The notes: generated from the letters alone by a model not told the origin. A stretch of 64,000 nucleotides of DNA from Xanthoparmelia taractica (GCA_033085395.1 MU853188.1:174347-238346); one strand, 5' to 3'; positions 35,538-46,663 are shown, counted from the stretch's first letter. Translations and numbers: made by a program.

Positions 35538-37074
35538 TCGCCGTTGCAGCAGGCTCTGAGAGCTTGACAGATGTAAGTTGATAATGCTGAAGAAGTACCC
35601 AGACTTTGATACAGTTTGTTAAAAATTAAGGTTCTCAACATACTCATGCTTGACCTCTGCCACGTTTGGACTTCGTTGCTTCTCAAGCCCTTCTCTATCG
35701 ACTAACGCAAATCGAGCCTTGAACATGGAGTCCTTGTCCCTGTCCAACATCAAAACCCTCTGCCCCTCAAGAGTCTTTGAGCATCCATACAATAAAAATC
35801 TCATAATCATTGACTTCAGCGTAACCTGAACGATAATGAATCAAGCTATGAAAGCCAAAGGTACATTGATAAATTTAAGCAGCTGCATTTCTACCTACCC
35901 TTCTTGCGTTGACGGCAAAGCAAACTCCTGTACGTGTCATAAGACTGCCGTCCTCGCTGGTACCAAGTTTAGCCAGAGAATCGCGACAACTATTGACTGC
36001 GTACTTGTCATTTAAGTAGCAGTACATTCGTACGGTATCTTCCCTACGTCGACCATCTTTAAAACAGTCCCTTGACCGTTATAGGGGTCTATCAGCAGCG
36101 GCAAGCCTTATGTGTACGCTAGGATAGATCTCGATGGAGGTGACGATTACAGTCGTAGCACGATGTGCTTGGTTCGGAGTTATATACAAGCGTATGGTTT
36201 GCTCGATTGGAGGATATATTGGGTGAGTCCTGCAGTTGGTTAGAGTGCGACTGGTTATTCATCTGGAAAGTGATATGGTTCAAGCTTGGTTTCATTGGTG
36301 GTAGAATAGGTGGTTTTTCTCGCTTATTCTCATGATCAGTTCCATTACCCTAACCCTATGGGTTTCACACCATCAGATGGCTCTTCATCCTCTTTTAGAG
36401 TCGTAGAGTTGCCCCCGCTCAACAATGGCTGTATATGGTAATTCATAAAGCTGATTTCGCATGATCTATATGCTCTAGCAATGGGAGTCTTCTAGCGCTG
36501 AGGTACGTTCGAGGGCCTATCTACGTCTGCTGATGACTTAGATAGGTCTACTAACTGCTGACCATAGCGCTGAGATGGTTTAGTCATCTATTCAAAGTTC
36601 TCTTGGTCCGGTGCGTATGCTTTCGTGATAGAGAATATTGAGGTTAGGTATTGTATTTTCGTTGTGTTGAGATAATTGTTCACTCAAGGGGTTCCCGTGA
36701 CACTTACTTATATACATTGATCGTGATGGCTGAGGTCTATATTTACTAGCCGATGATGTTAGTTGTATTTCCATTGTGCAAAACACTTGGGTCCTTTGTG
36801 TTCTCTTTGAAGACTCTGAGGATAGATTGCCCGCCAGTCATATTAACAGGTTACCTGTATAACACTTTTTGGTGGCGCGACTAGAGAATTGTTGACGACA
36901 CTTGGGTGATCAGCATTGTGTATCGACTTGTTCTACTATATATTCCCTGATCATACACCTACCCTCTTTTCCCTTTTTCATCACAACACTTCCCACGAAG
37001 CGCAAGATTGGCGCATCAGTACTTACTCTTACCTCACCACCAGAAAACAACCACCCCATCGCATACACATCAGA
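35538..37074. other. Intergenic, no supported gene
   Basis: About 1.5 kb. Only short frames occur. Near the right end, an AT-rich TATATA at about 36937-36943 precedes the gene at 37075 by roughly 135 bp and may be its TATA box. Confidence 0.4.
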
Positions 37075-37503
37075 ATGTGCCACTACAGCGTCACCAAATT
37101 CCGCTGCGGCCACAAAATCAAAACCACCCTTCCCCCCTGCAACCTCCACCCAACCTGCACCCGCGACCAAGCCGCCCTCCACGAACTCACCACCGACCTC
37201 AGCAACGTCCGCGCCGCCATCCGCCTGTACAACGCCAGTCAATACAGGCCCGATTATGAGCCGCTGATTGCACGCCTCGAGAACGACTACAAGGCTTTCT
37301 TCGGCCGCGGCAGCGGCAATCGAACGGTGATGGCTTCGTTGGATAATTTGGAGGAGTACTTGGAGGAGGAGATTGAGGGCGTGGCGCAGAATGTGGTGGA
37401 GAGGGTGAGAAGTGATAGGCTTTGTGGAGACGGATGTTTGGAGGGTGCGCTGCTGTTGGAGAGGGAGGAGTCTAGGAGGTCGCGGGGACCGCAGGGTTGG
37501 TAA
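37075..37503 (+). CDS. Small hypothetical protein with N-terminal Cys/His motif
   Basis: A single exon encodes 142 residues. The start MCHYSVTKFRCGHKIKTTLPPC, with CNLHPTC a few residues on, gives five cysteines and two histidines in the first 30 residues (Cys-x2-Tyr..Cys-Gly-His), a pattern frequent in small uncharacterised fungal proteins. The middle (HELTTDLSNVRAAIRLYNAS and NLEEYLEEEIEGVAQNVVERV) should be helical, perhaps coiled-coil. The coding strand switches from C-rich to strongly G-rich near 37310. There is no signal peptide or known family. Function is unknown. A TATA-like box lies upstream. Confidence 0.55.
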   Translation: MCHYSVTKFRCGHKIKTTLPPCNLHPTCTRDQAALHELTTDLSNVRAAIRLYNASQYRPDYEPLIARLENDYKAFFGRGSGNRTVMASLDNLEEYLEEEIEGVAQNVVERVRSDRLCGDGCLEGALLLEREESRRSRGPQGW

Positions 37504-37803
37504 GGGGGGAGGGAGCGAGCGTAGGATGAGATGGGGGCTGCGATGTCGGAGGGAGCGAGGGAGCGAGGGGAGGGGCCTTGATGAAGGTAGTCTGCTTGCA
37601 GGTGCTGGTGTGCTTTAATTCTTGCGAGAAGGGGAGACGATAGGGCTTGAATGAAGTAGTTGTATGATGATATGTTATGAATCGTGAAACCTTGCATTCT
37701 GTGATATCGTAGCTTTCGATCTATTGAACTGTGAAGGATCAGAATGTCATATTAATATCACTGGTTAGGGAATAATGATGACATGGGATGGAGTATCTAA
37801 TAT

Positions 37804-38238
37804 GTGTTGACAGCTTGGTTGATCTATGGTGGCTACGAAGACGTCGTGCAGCTGCCATTAGACCACGGCGCCGATATCGTTGCCAAGGGACGCGATTACT
37901 GCGTCCTTGCACATGCAGCTAATAACGGCGAGTCGCCCATGATGCGACTCTTGGTGGCGCGAGGGCTCGATATTCCTGATCGAGACTATGAAGACGTTGC
38001 GCTTGAGCTAGCGGCGGAAAGGGGCCATGAGGAGACGGTGAGGTTGTTGGTAGGAATGAGGGTTAACGTTGATGGCTCTAATGGGAGAGATAGCCCGATT
38101 TTGAGGGCGATGATATAAGGGCAGCAGTGTGTGGTAAATACACTGCTTGAGTTGGGAGCAAAGAAGTTTGAACCCCTTAAGACGGAATATGCAGATAATT
38201 TCCTCGAAGGGGAGTATCTGATGACGCTCCGGATCTAA
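37804..38238 (+). pseudogene. Ankyrin-repeat fragment
   Basis: Without an ATG, the frame reads GGYEDVVQLPLDHGADIVAK, then CVLAHAANNGESPMMRLLVARGLDI and ALELAAERGHEETVRLLVGM, three ankyrin-like repeats. A TAA at 38116 interrupts it, and the same frame goes on with QCVVNTLLELGAKKFEP to a stop at 38236. It is the remaining piece of a longer repeat protein. The 5' end is missing. Confidence 0.62.
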
Positions 38239-38560
38239 GGTTCGTGTTCAAGTGACTGTTAATCGTCGTCCAATATGAATTGAAATCTACATACGAGAGA
38301 AGATTGCTGATCACACATTTCTCGATCAGAAGTGTCTTACCTCACCCGATCGCCGATGTATTAACAATTGCGGCATGCCTTGGGGCAGTGATGGGATTAT
38401 TGCAAGACTCTACAGCGAAAAGCAAGCTTTCAGATCGTAAGCTTGGTCTTTGTCCGAGCTACCCGAAAGCCATATTTGTCCAGAGCTTTAGCTCAAAGAC
38501 TAGAGATAAAGACGTGCTCATCGTGACCCTTTGTGCAAAGCTGCGTCTCGGCTAAGAATG

Positions 38561-39085
38561 TACACGAGTATGAACGACGACGATCCAATTCCCTTCTTCA
38601 GTCCGCCGTTGGAGTACAATACCACGGGACTCATCGATAAGGACTCCGCGGTCCTCATGGACAATAGTCACTGCGCGCTGCCGAAGGATGGGCCAAACAT
38701 CAAGAAATCGGTCGTTGGTGCCGAGCAAGCTCTTCCGAAATGATTGGTCCGCAGACTGGAATCTCAGCAAGGGTGGCAGTTCGACCTCGTTCGACAACAA
38801 GTTGATTGTAAGCGGTAGCAAGCATCACAGCGCCAAGATGCTGTGCGAAAGCGCGCGTCCGTGGCACCGGATTTTGTGTCTTTGGAGGAGCGAATCTTTT
38901 GCGATATGGAACATAAAAAGGCGTGGCCACTTTGCGATGCCAGGAAAACACATGGTTGCTCCGATACGGCCAGCAACACGATCATAGCTGGCAATGGTGC
39001 CGGTAAAGAGATAGTCCACGGTGTTTGCAAGATGGTTAACGATGCTTTAGCAGCGACAAAAGTGTACAGCAAGACGATTCATTGA
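38561..39085 (+). pseudogene. Possible remnant of a secreted-protein gene (C-terminal part)
   Basis: Two frames look protein-like: MNDDDPIPFFSPPLEYNTTG to VVGAEQALPK (stop at 38741), and from about 38840 RASVAPDFVSLEERIFCDME with AWPLCDARKTHGCSDTASNT to the stop at 39083. The second resembles, from memory only, the Cys-containing tail of fungal killer-toxin-like GH18 chitinases. Stops separate the parts. Identity is very uncertain. Confidence 0.25.
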
Positions 39086-39659
39086 ACTTAAGGGGGTGGT
39101 TCAATCATGAGAGGACATCGTGAATATGATGATCTGAGCTGCACAATGGGGTAATTTGACTTGACCTTGGAGGAACACGCGCTATTATCTTTTACAGTCA
39201 GTCTTAATATATATTTTAACGTTATCATCTTCAGCATACATCGCGAAATAGAATGGGTTATTAGTTGTTGGAGTCATTTGTTGGCGAAATGAATTCCCTT
39301 GAACGCTATGTATTATTCTCTACACAGTTCGAGCTTCATCCATTAGTAATGACTTTACTATTGCGACCAGCTCTTGTAAAACCGCCACCACTATCAAATT
39401 GGCCTCTTCAAATTATAGGGATATCTGCGGTAGAGATCAATGTAGATGAGTTAGATTGGTGTGCGGCTGTGGAGAGGTTGTGACCGAGTTAAGAGCTGCT
39501 GGGATAGGTGCTCTGGTGCATGGAACGATATGCATTAACGTGAGGTCAAATGTTGGGGCAGGTCGCTGCTATGATGGCGTGGTGACCGGAGTTGTGGAGA
39601 AATTGGTGCTTGGCCACCCTCTATCGATTTAATGACTTGGACTTTCACCTAAAGAGAGA
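39086..39659. other. Intergenic, no supported gene
   Basis: No gene was seen. Base composition falls steadily toward the AT-rich block that starts near 39660. Confidence 0.4.
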
Positions 39660-40460
39660 TCATTGTTCAAGATTCGGACACTAAAGCGAAATAGATGTGA
39701 AGTGTCGCTTGACTAAGTCTAAGGGCTTTAAGATTAGATAGTTATTACGCGTATTAAAAGAGTTTCTATAATAAGAATATAAGAAAGAGATTTGTGAGTT
39801 ATAATAAGCTCTATCTCTTATAGAGCTACTCACTCGTTAGCGAGTACTATTCTAAAAGATCTATTTATATTAGTCACTTAGTAGCGATCTTAGCTCTCTT
39901 AAAGATAATAAGTATCTTATATAGATTGTTTATTCTCGTCGCTTTAATTAGTTTCTATTATTAATTCTAAAATATTAAATAAAATATAAAGATATACTTA
40001 ATATTTTATTATCTTTAGTTGCATAAATAGCTAATTATTTATATATCTAGAATTCTACGTGAATATAGAAACTATTTTAACTTAATCTTCTTTATTCGCA
40101 ATTATATAAGAATTAAGCTTTCGATCTTAACGAGATTTATATAAAGAATTCGTCTATTAAACTATAAATTATTTTTTTAAGTCGAGAATTTTAGTGCTTT
40201 TAAAATAATCGTCTAATAGCGAGATTATATCTTATCTTAAATTATATCTCTTTAGACTTCGATAGCCTTTCTTAGCTTTCGCGTATATCGCTTCTAATCC
40301 GATCTTAAGATATTATTTTAGCTATCGAGCCTTAGAGATCTTAACGCCTATTATTCTTTCTCCTTAGTCGGGGTTTTAAGAATCGCTCGTTTCCGGCCTC
40401 TTCTTAAATGTAGCCTTCTTCGAATATGCGCGTTACCTTTTCTTCTTACCGGGTGGATTC
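39660..40460. repeat. AT-rich RIP-like repeat block, left part
   Basis: The sequence is dominated by A and T, with very many TA steps (ttataag, tatata, taatta), no open frame and very few C or G outside short islands. This is the usual look of old transposon DNA after repeat-induced point mutation. It continues after the LTR element at 41985. The original repeat could not be identified. Confidence 0.8.
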
Positions 40461-40611
40461 TGTTGAAATTTGGCCCCCAAATGTTGGTGCAGGGATGATT
40501 CCCAGCCTTCTCGCGGCAGTCGCTTGACCAGCCACCTAATTTGTATGTTAAATAGTCCTGTTTCAGGGGAGTGTTGGAAAATAATCAATCATCCTTTCCA
40601 TATTTTCGACA
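40461..40611 (+). repeat. 5' LTR
   Basis: This 151-bp repeat matches the 3' LTR except for T instead of C at two sites (within tcctgtttcag and atcctttcc). It begins TG and ends CA. Confidence 0.93.
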
Positions 40612-40625
40612 GGTTATAAGCCCGG
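40612..40625 (+). other. Putative primer-binding site
   Basis: GGTTATAAGCCCGG directly follows the 5' LTR. Its complement contains CTTATAA framed by GGGC and CC, which looks like a tRNA anticodon stem-loop. That suggests a half-tRNA primer of the copia type rather than a tRNA 3' end. Confidence 0.4.
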
Positions 40626-40758
40626 TTTGACGCTGTTCATCCACTGCTGTTGCTACTCACTATCGTTATTACTACTTAAGATATCTAAAGAACGTGTCGC
40701 CGTTGATCTATTCTTCAAGTCTTCTATTCGTTAACTAATTAAGCTCAATTACTTAGAG

Positions 40759-41424
40759 TGGATCGTGGATGTATGGGCCTTATTAAGAAAATAGAAGCTG
40801 TGGAAGTATACTTAAGAAGAGGCCCTCGATATATTGACTCCCGCAGCTCAGGTCAAATGGATTGAGTCTTTCATAGACATCGCAGACGTTATGATCCCTA
40901 CAATCAGCCCTAGAGTTAAGAAGAGACTCATCGCCGACGTATTCAACTGTGGCTTCAAGATAATGACTTAAATCTCGACTCGATTTTAGTTCAAGGGCGA
41001 CGATGAGTTTATGCGACTCACAAAAGCCTATTATATTATCAAGTATCACGATTTCGAATTAATATCGGACTATATCACGCATATTAAGACCCTCGAAGAA
41101 CGTATTCTCGCAATAAACGTTATTCTCACATTTAACAAACAAACAATTCTCTGTTTTGCGATGTCTCTCTCGGACAATCTTCAGTATTTGATCAAGATCT
41201 GGGCTGTTACACCTGATATGACGGCTGCAAAAGCTATTACGATGTTGCTGGAAGAGGAGAGGAAGGGGGAGAAGCCTAAGGATCAAGAGATAGTCTATAC
41301 GATGGCTGTGGTGACTAAGAATGGAGCTCAGACTGGAGGAAGAATATCGTGTAAGACTTGTGGGAAGAGCCACGGCGGCGTATGTTGGGATGAACGTCCG
41401 GATCTGGCACCGGAATGGCTATAA
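40759..41424 (+). pseudogene. Gag (copia-type) relic with zinc knuckle
   Basis: One frame can be read from WIVDVWALL through PAAQVKWIESFIDIADVMIP and DDEFMRLTKAYYIIKYHDFE to LLEEERKGEKPKD, ending with the knuckle CKTCGKSHGGVC (CX2CX3HX3C) and the stop at 41422. Four stops interrupt it at 40792, 40813, 40969 and 40987, all TAG or TAA. Those at 40969 and 40987 stand where Gln (CAA or CAG) would fit. From 41011 on it is open (137 residues). The layout fits the UBN2-type gag of Ty1/copia elements. It would bind element RNA in an intact relative. Confidence 0.75.
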
Positions 41425-41499
41425 GAAAAAAGGGGTACTAAACGGAAGTGCACCGAGTCAGCTCAAGCAGCAATCGCGTATTCGTTTTAGGCAGGGGAG

Positions 41500-41765
41500 C
41501 CTTGGGATGGTGTATGTGTGTGTGTGTGCGTGCATTAGGATAATGTGTTGGCATGTGATATCAGGATGGTGTGTGCGTTAGGACGACGAGTGTTATAATG
41601 GCAATGTTGGAACACCAGGAAGGTGCGTGCGTCAAGGGACGAGTGCTACGAGCATGTTGGAACATCAGGATGGTGCGTATGTCAGGATGGCATATTGGAA
41701 CACCAGGATGGTGTGTGCGTCAAGGGACGAGTGCCACGATGGCGTGTGTATGTGGTGTGGGCTGG
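41500..41765 (+). repeat. Degenerate tandem repeats inside LTR element
   Basis: Units around GTTGGAACACCAGGATGGTG, followed by TGTGCGTCAAGGGACGAGTG, recur three to four times between the gag relic and the 3' LTR, with TGTG runs before them. No coding role was seen. Confidence 0.75.
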
Positions 41766-41828
41766 GCTGGAATGGTTTTGTGTATGGCTTCATTTTTTTG
41801 TGCCTTCCGAAGGCTGGCAATAGGGGAG

Positions 41829-41979
41829 TGTTGAAATTTGGCCCCCAAATGTTGGTGCAGGGATGATTCCCAGCCTTCTCGCGGCAGTCGCTTGACCAGC
41901 CACCTAATTTGTATGTTAAATAGTCCTGTTCCAGGGGAGTGTTGGAAAATAATCAATCATCCTTCCCATATTTTCGACA
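41829..41979 (+). repeat. 3' LTR
   Basis: This is the second 151-bp LTR copy, preceded by the purine tract AGGGGAG and followed by the target duplication GATTC. Confidence 0.93.
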
Positions 41980-42475
41980 GATTCCGCTATTTATACTAAT
42001 TATATCATATTTAACGAGATATTCTTTTAGCTTTAAGACTTACTCGTAATAATTAAAAGTCTTAATATTAATTTTCTTAATTACGCTTAGACTAAGAACT
42101 TCGAGAAAGAGTATCTTAAATATTATAAACTTATTTTTATAAAAACGAGCGAAGCGAGAGAAGAAAGAGATTATAACGAGCTTTATAAGAGCTTTAGATC
42201 TACTAAGTGTTTTTTTTTTTTAGAGATCTTTTTAAATATCTTAAAGCGTCTAATAGCGATAATTATAATATAAGAAAAATAAGATTATTAGAAAAATAAA
42301 AATATATATAGATATAGATAGAATAAAAAGAATATACGCTAATCTAATATATAGATATTTAATAATCTAGAATTAATTAAATAAAGATTATAAAAGAATA
42401 TAATTATTCTAAATAAAAAGAACTCGAATAAAGAGCCAACTAATAATACAAGACCTACATATATAGTACTCTCGA
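41980..42475. repeat. AT-rich RIP-like repeat block, right part
   Basis: This is a continuation of the AT-rich repeat interrupted by the LTR element. It has long A/T runs and TATATA steps and no open frame. It ends where normal base composition resumes at about 42475. Confidence 0.8.
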
Positions 42476-43465
42476 AGACACAGGTTCCCCGCATATGCGT
42501 ATTTATCTGGAACAGCGGCTAGATCATGAGACACACTAACCCATAGTCCCACTATTCGAATTAAAATCTTGTCTACAATATAAAGTCACAGGCTTTCTTG
42601 CGAAGCTTGTCAAAAGCGAGTCGAAGTCGAAAGTGCTACAGAAGCAGGTGTCGGCTCGAGGAAAGTTCTGGCTGCCCGTTCTCAACAATGACTCAGCGAA
42701 TGCGCTCGAGGCCCACTAAAACAAAAATTGTTTGATAAAAGTTGGCTGGTTTCGCAAAACTTCTAAACTATAGTGTCAGAGCGGACCGAGGAAGGCCTCC
42801 CGAAGTCTCAGGCATGGAAAGACTCGCCTCATACAATTCGGAAACGAATTGAGGTCACAGCGCCATGCGCCATGCAGGTATCTACCCCAGTCGGCACTCC
42901 GAGCCCCAGACAAGTGGACTAACCTTGAGTGTTTGCCTCTTCTAACATGTACGCCTTCACAGTTTCCCTGCCCAGCATGTCTCGCCGTCGTCCTGAAAAC
43001 TTCCTGAAACAAAACGTTTCAAGACTCATCTACAAAAATCAATTATCGTCGTTTGGAATATGGGTGAGCAGGAGCCAGCGGCCTAAGTGAGAACTATGTA
43101 TTACAAATTGCTCGACCCTATCAGTTTCTTTCTGCGTGTGCGGAGATAAATACCTGGGCCAAGGAGAAACACAAGCCAGAGTCTCACATAGTTGACCCTC
43201 CGTCTTCTAAAACGCAACATGCTACTCAAATATGTTACAGATACTACCTGTGACAAGATGTTGAGATGGAGGAAAATCAGGTAACAAGCAATGATCACTA
43301 TAAAAGCCCCGTTTTCCTGCTCTGAATCCTGACTCTCTTGAATCCTAACACCCTTACTCAAGCACGAGACATCATCAGAGAAAGAACATCAATAGCGATC
43401 TCATTCAGACTCAGTATTACACCAAGAAATCCTGCTCAAGCAAGCATCCAACGTACGCCAAGGAC
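42476..43465. promoter_or_regulatory. Upstream region of array copy 1
   Basis: No gene was seen. The last 170 bases hold a TATA box (CTATAAAAGCCCC, 43298-43310) 168 bp before the first ATG of the gene array. A CTGAAACAAAACG string at about 43000 faintly resembles the repeats found upstream of copies 2 and 3. Confidence 0.6.
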
Positions 43466-44212
43466 ATGAACGCTCCTGGTCTCCTTCCTGATGGGGGCGT
43501 ACCTCTACCACCCAATTATCACGGTTTGCCCCCACTCGATCCCAAACATAAGGCGGTTATCTTGTACTTCTACTATATGACCGCCGAGGTCGCTGGCACC
43601 CTAAGCACAAATGAAGATGATGAACATGCATTCCAGTACTGTTCTCATTTCGCCATCAGTGTATTCATGGAGAAGGTATACGGTGTCAAAATACATCCTG
43701 ATGCTATTCCATCATACTATCGCGAAGTCAGGGGCAATGTTGAAAAGGCTGGCATTCGTTGGGATGTATACGCCGTGGCAGACATCATTAGCCGTCAGGT
43801 GAAGGATGAAAATACCTTTAACGAGATTACCTCTTTCGTGACAAAAGTTCAAGAAGTAAGCCCCAAGGCCCCATTTCTGAATCTTCCATCTACAACCGCT
43901 GACACTCGGGCCAACGACTCATAGCCCCTCACCCGGAGTGAACGATTTTTTCTGGACAAAGCATACGAAGCCACGCGCTGCAAAGACGGCTCCTGGATTC
44001 CACACGTCATGGTGGACAGCTACTGGAAGGGAGCTTCGAAATCGCACACTCGCGATCCGCCCAAATATTCGGATCCAGAACTGCCCCAGTCTCACAGCAC
44101 TGATCCGAGGACTGGAATCTATTATGGTGACTTGCGGAAGCTCGAGCATGACCTCGCTAAGGCAAAGCGTTACAGGCGCCGAGATACAAAGCGTCTCAAG
44201 TTCGATCACTGA
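43466..44212 (+). CDS. Array family protein, copy 1 (intact)
   Basis: Two exons, 43466-43855 and 43925-44212, join in frame to 225 residues across a 69-bp intron (GTAAGC, CTGAC branch, CATAG). The protein starts MNAPGLLPDGGVPLPPNYHG. The first exon carries the blocks shared with its neighbours: PKHKAVILYFYY, IPSYYREVRGNVEKAG, and SRQVKDENTFNEITSF just before the intron. The second exon begins PLTRSERFFLDKAYEATR, has DSYWKGASKSHTRDPPKYSDPEL and ends basic (KRYRRRDTKRLKFDH). There is no signal peptide, membrane segment or known domain. I do not recognise the family. It is the only copy with an undamaged frame among the three closely spaced ones. It has a TATA box upstream and a GGTACT/AGTAC inverted repeat downstream. 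Confidence 0.65.
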
Positions 44213-44414
44213 GCCTACCCAGCACCATATCCCTGAATTGGTTGCCGCAGACTTGGGTAGCTGCGACCGACAGACTTTTCGGTGGAATGCGATCATCTTC
44301 ACTTTGCTTGACTGCTACACTCGTTTGACCAAAGACGAATCTTGCGATTGATTTTGATGTCTCCGAAACACAGCAGCACGCTCATTTTGCTGTGGTCGGA
44401 GACATAATAGTAAT

Positions 44415-44434
44415 GGTACTGGCTTATAAGTACT
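44415..44434 (+). other. 3' inverted repeat of copy 1
   Basis: GGTACT, an 8-base loop GGCTTATA and AGTACT form a short hairpin about 200 bp past the stop codon. The same hairpin with related flanks follows copies 2 and 3. It is followed by a conserved stretch (GCAGGCATGCTGTAGGCT) also seen after copy 2. It may be a 3'-UTR element. Confidence 0.6.
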
Positions 44435-45061
44435 GCCCGACACTCTTTCTACATCATTGTATCTAGATCAAGTCAGAGCAGGCATGCTGTAGGCTATTTG
44501 AATACAATATCACGTTCTTTTACATAATGTCTGCATCTGTGTCTGCTCTGCAGCCTACGAAAAAGTAGGCGATCGAGGCGCCCAGAGTTAAAAGATTCTT
44601 TTTCTACAACAATCACAGTCTAAGGAGAAGACCGTTCTCGTAACAAGTCTGCAAAAATGTTCTCGGTGCGGACCAGATGCAGTATCCGCTCGCTCGGTGA
44701 TATGCACCCCCGGGCCAGCTAGGATTTCTGCACTGTATGTAGGCCGTCGTGAAAGCGGTCGATGGCATGAGAGAAGACTTCAAGGCTGCTACGCCGATCT
44801 TTTGTGCGGTGACCGAGTTGGGGTGTTTGCCCGAGTGCGGGGTGGACCCTTCTGAGTATAGAGAAGCGAGCGCGTCGGACAGAAAGGCCAGTTTTTGCAG
44901 GTTTGGGATGTGGAAGGCAGGAAGCATGTTCCGCCACTATTGATCATAGGCTGCGGTCGGTCCCTGGGGGTATGGAACGTAGATACACCTCCGTTCTGTC
45001 AGATGGTAGTCTAAGGCGTCTCAAGGGATGGAACAACGCAGTTGGCGCAGAGCTGTTTCTC
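44435..45061. other. Spacer between copies 1 and 2
   Basis: The spacer holds the conserved 3' tail of unit 1, then about 500 bp without a supported gene. A frame at 44749-44943 (63 residues) has no shared blocks. Confidence 0.4.
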
Positions 45062-45275
45062 CCATGTATTGCAGAATGATGTTAGTATGATATGAAGCGG
45101 AACATTCAAGGGTGCGGAGAAAGGCTCCCCCCTTCCACTTTTGGTAGAACGAAAACTAGCTTGTCGTGAAATACAAAGTAGCAGATAATGCAGGACTCAA
45201 TCCAGCATTTTATGAGACCAATCATCCAAGGTGTTGCAGAATGGCATGAAGCATCTCATGAAACGAAACACCGCA
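45062..45275. promoter_or_regulatory. Promoter repeats upstream of copy 2
   Basis: Three degenerate units start near 45067, 45187 and 45233. The best reads TTGCAGAATGGCATGAAGCA followed by TCTCATGAAACGAAACA. They match the tandem units upstream of copy 3 and lie 70-280 bp before the TATA box at 45343. Confidence 0.6.
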
Positions 45276-45342
45276 ATGCCGCAGATTTCCATCAGCATCC
45301 CTTAGAAGAGAACAGGGTCGGCTTCCGTCCAGCTTCAATTGA

Positions 45343-45349
45343 TATAAAA
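45343..45349 (+). promoter_or_regulatory. TATA box of array copy 2
   Basis: TATAAAA within gatataaaagccggtatc stands 167 bp before the ATG, nearly the same distance as in copy 1 (168 bp). Confidence 0.65.
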
Positions 45350-45509
45350 GCCGGTATCTTTGTTCTCGGTCATGATGCTCATAAAACTTCAGAGTCTCAT
45401 CCACATACCACACATCAGACACAAGCACAAAACTAGACAGCAATCTGCTTCGTACTTGAAGTACCCCTAAGACCTCATTCTCATAGTCCGCATCATACAT
45501 AACAATATC

Positions 45510-46362
45510 ATGAGCAATCCAAACCAACTTCCTCCAGGCAGAGCACCGCCTCAGCCGTCGGAGATGGAAAGCAATCTGAAATCCTACCCAAACACAAAGC
45601 GATCATCCTGTACTGGATGTGGAATGCGGACGAAGCTAGCAAAGATCCTGCCAACGCTGATGACGAGGATGAAATCAATCGTTTAGCTCCGGTAATCGCC
45701 CAAGATTTCTCCCATAGTGAACACAATATTTTGCTCAGCACGCCATCTATTGTTAACTACTATCATAATGCCCAAAAGAATGCCATAGATTTTGGACTTG
45801 ATCTTGGATACCCTTTGGATGTGTGGATCGTGGCCAACATCATTAAGATCCAAGTAAATAACCAGGAAACCTATACAGAGGTTAGCTCTTTTTTGGAGAA
45901 TTATGAAAATGTGTTGGAATTGCTGCAGCACTGTGTTGAAAGACTACCCTGCATGAGTGTCAAATAGGGGTATAAGTAGCCTTCTCACACCCATAGAAAC
46001 AATCAATCCTTCATCCTTCTCTCAATATTTCCAACAAAATGTAAGCCTAGGGACCCGTCCTTTATTGGTGTTCAAAGGGGGTTCTTTTCCTACATCTTCC
46101 CTGCTTTTTTTGCGCCGCTAATAGTAAGCTCCAAGAAACAGACCTCACCCCACAATCACGTAAGGTGATGGCGATCGTGCTGGACACCGTAAGACGGACA
46201 TCCAAGATGTTGCGAGACTGCTGGAATGAAGCGGGCTCCTCTGGTATGCCCTTTCTAGATCCCAACCTGCGGCAGATGCACGACTTCAATCCGGTTCCGA
46301 TCACACTCGCAAAGGTGATCCTGGATGAAGCCTCTCGCTATTTTTTCCGTGAAGATCTCTAG
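45510..46362 (+). pseudogene. Array family protein, copy 2 (frameshifted)
   Basis: The gene starts MSNPNQLPPGRAPP, but a single-base shift near 45550 is needed to reach EILPKHKAIILYWMWNADEA, the first shared block. Then IVNYYHNAQKNAIDFG and IKIQVNNQETYTEVSSF match the blocks of copies 1 and 3. The intron donor expected after NYEN is GTGTTG rather than GTAAG, and the frame runs to a stop at 45965. The second-exon equivalent, DLTPQSRKVMAIVLDTVRRT to MPFLDPNLRQMHDF, ends at 46360. The frame change and weak donor suggest a damaged copy, unless a further small intron at the 5' end restores the frame. Promoter repeats, TATA box and 3' hairpin are all present. Confidence 0.55.
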
Positions 46363-46645
46363 GATTGATCACTGACGGGCTTGGCACGTCTGGGTCGATT
46401 TTTGGGAATAACCACTGACAGGCTACGTGGTGGAGTGTGATGATGCTGTCGGCGCCCGTGGCTGACGCTCCTTTTCTTTGAGTAAAAAGAATGCGATTGA
46501 TTTCACGTTTGTGTGATAGGCAATCACACTCTTTTGATGAGGAGAAGGGTGGTTCATGTTATTGAACACCTTGAGGGCTTCGAACACATGTTTGCCCACT
46601 CTGACAGGAGGAGCGGAGTTCCTGGAAGGGGAGGATATTACGCAA

Positions 46646-46663
46646 GGTACTGGCTTAAGTACC
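46646..46663 (+). other. 3' inverted repeat of copy 2
   Basis: GGTACT, loop GGCTTA and AGTACC give a perfect 6-bp stem, about 280 bp past the second-exon stop. Flanks match those after copy 1, including GCAGGAATGCTGTAGGCTTT downstream. Confidence 0.65.

Larger units (their letters stand above)
40461..41979 (+). mobile_element. Complete non-autonomous LTR retrotransposon
   Basis: The element has two 151-bp LTRs (40461-40611 and 41829-41979) that start TGTTG and end CGACA (TG..CA ends) and differ at only two positions. A perfect 5-bp target duplication GATTC flanks it (40456-40460 and 41980-41984). A primer-binding-like site follows the 5' LTR, and a purine tract AGGGGAG (41822-41828) precedes the 3' LTR. 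The 1.2-kb interior encodes only a gag relic with a zinc knuckle and a tandem-repeat segment. There is no protease, integrase or reverse transcriptase, so it depended on another element. Orientation is plus. It is inserted in an older AT-rich repeat. Confidence 0.93.
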
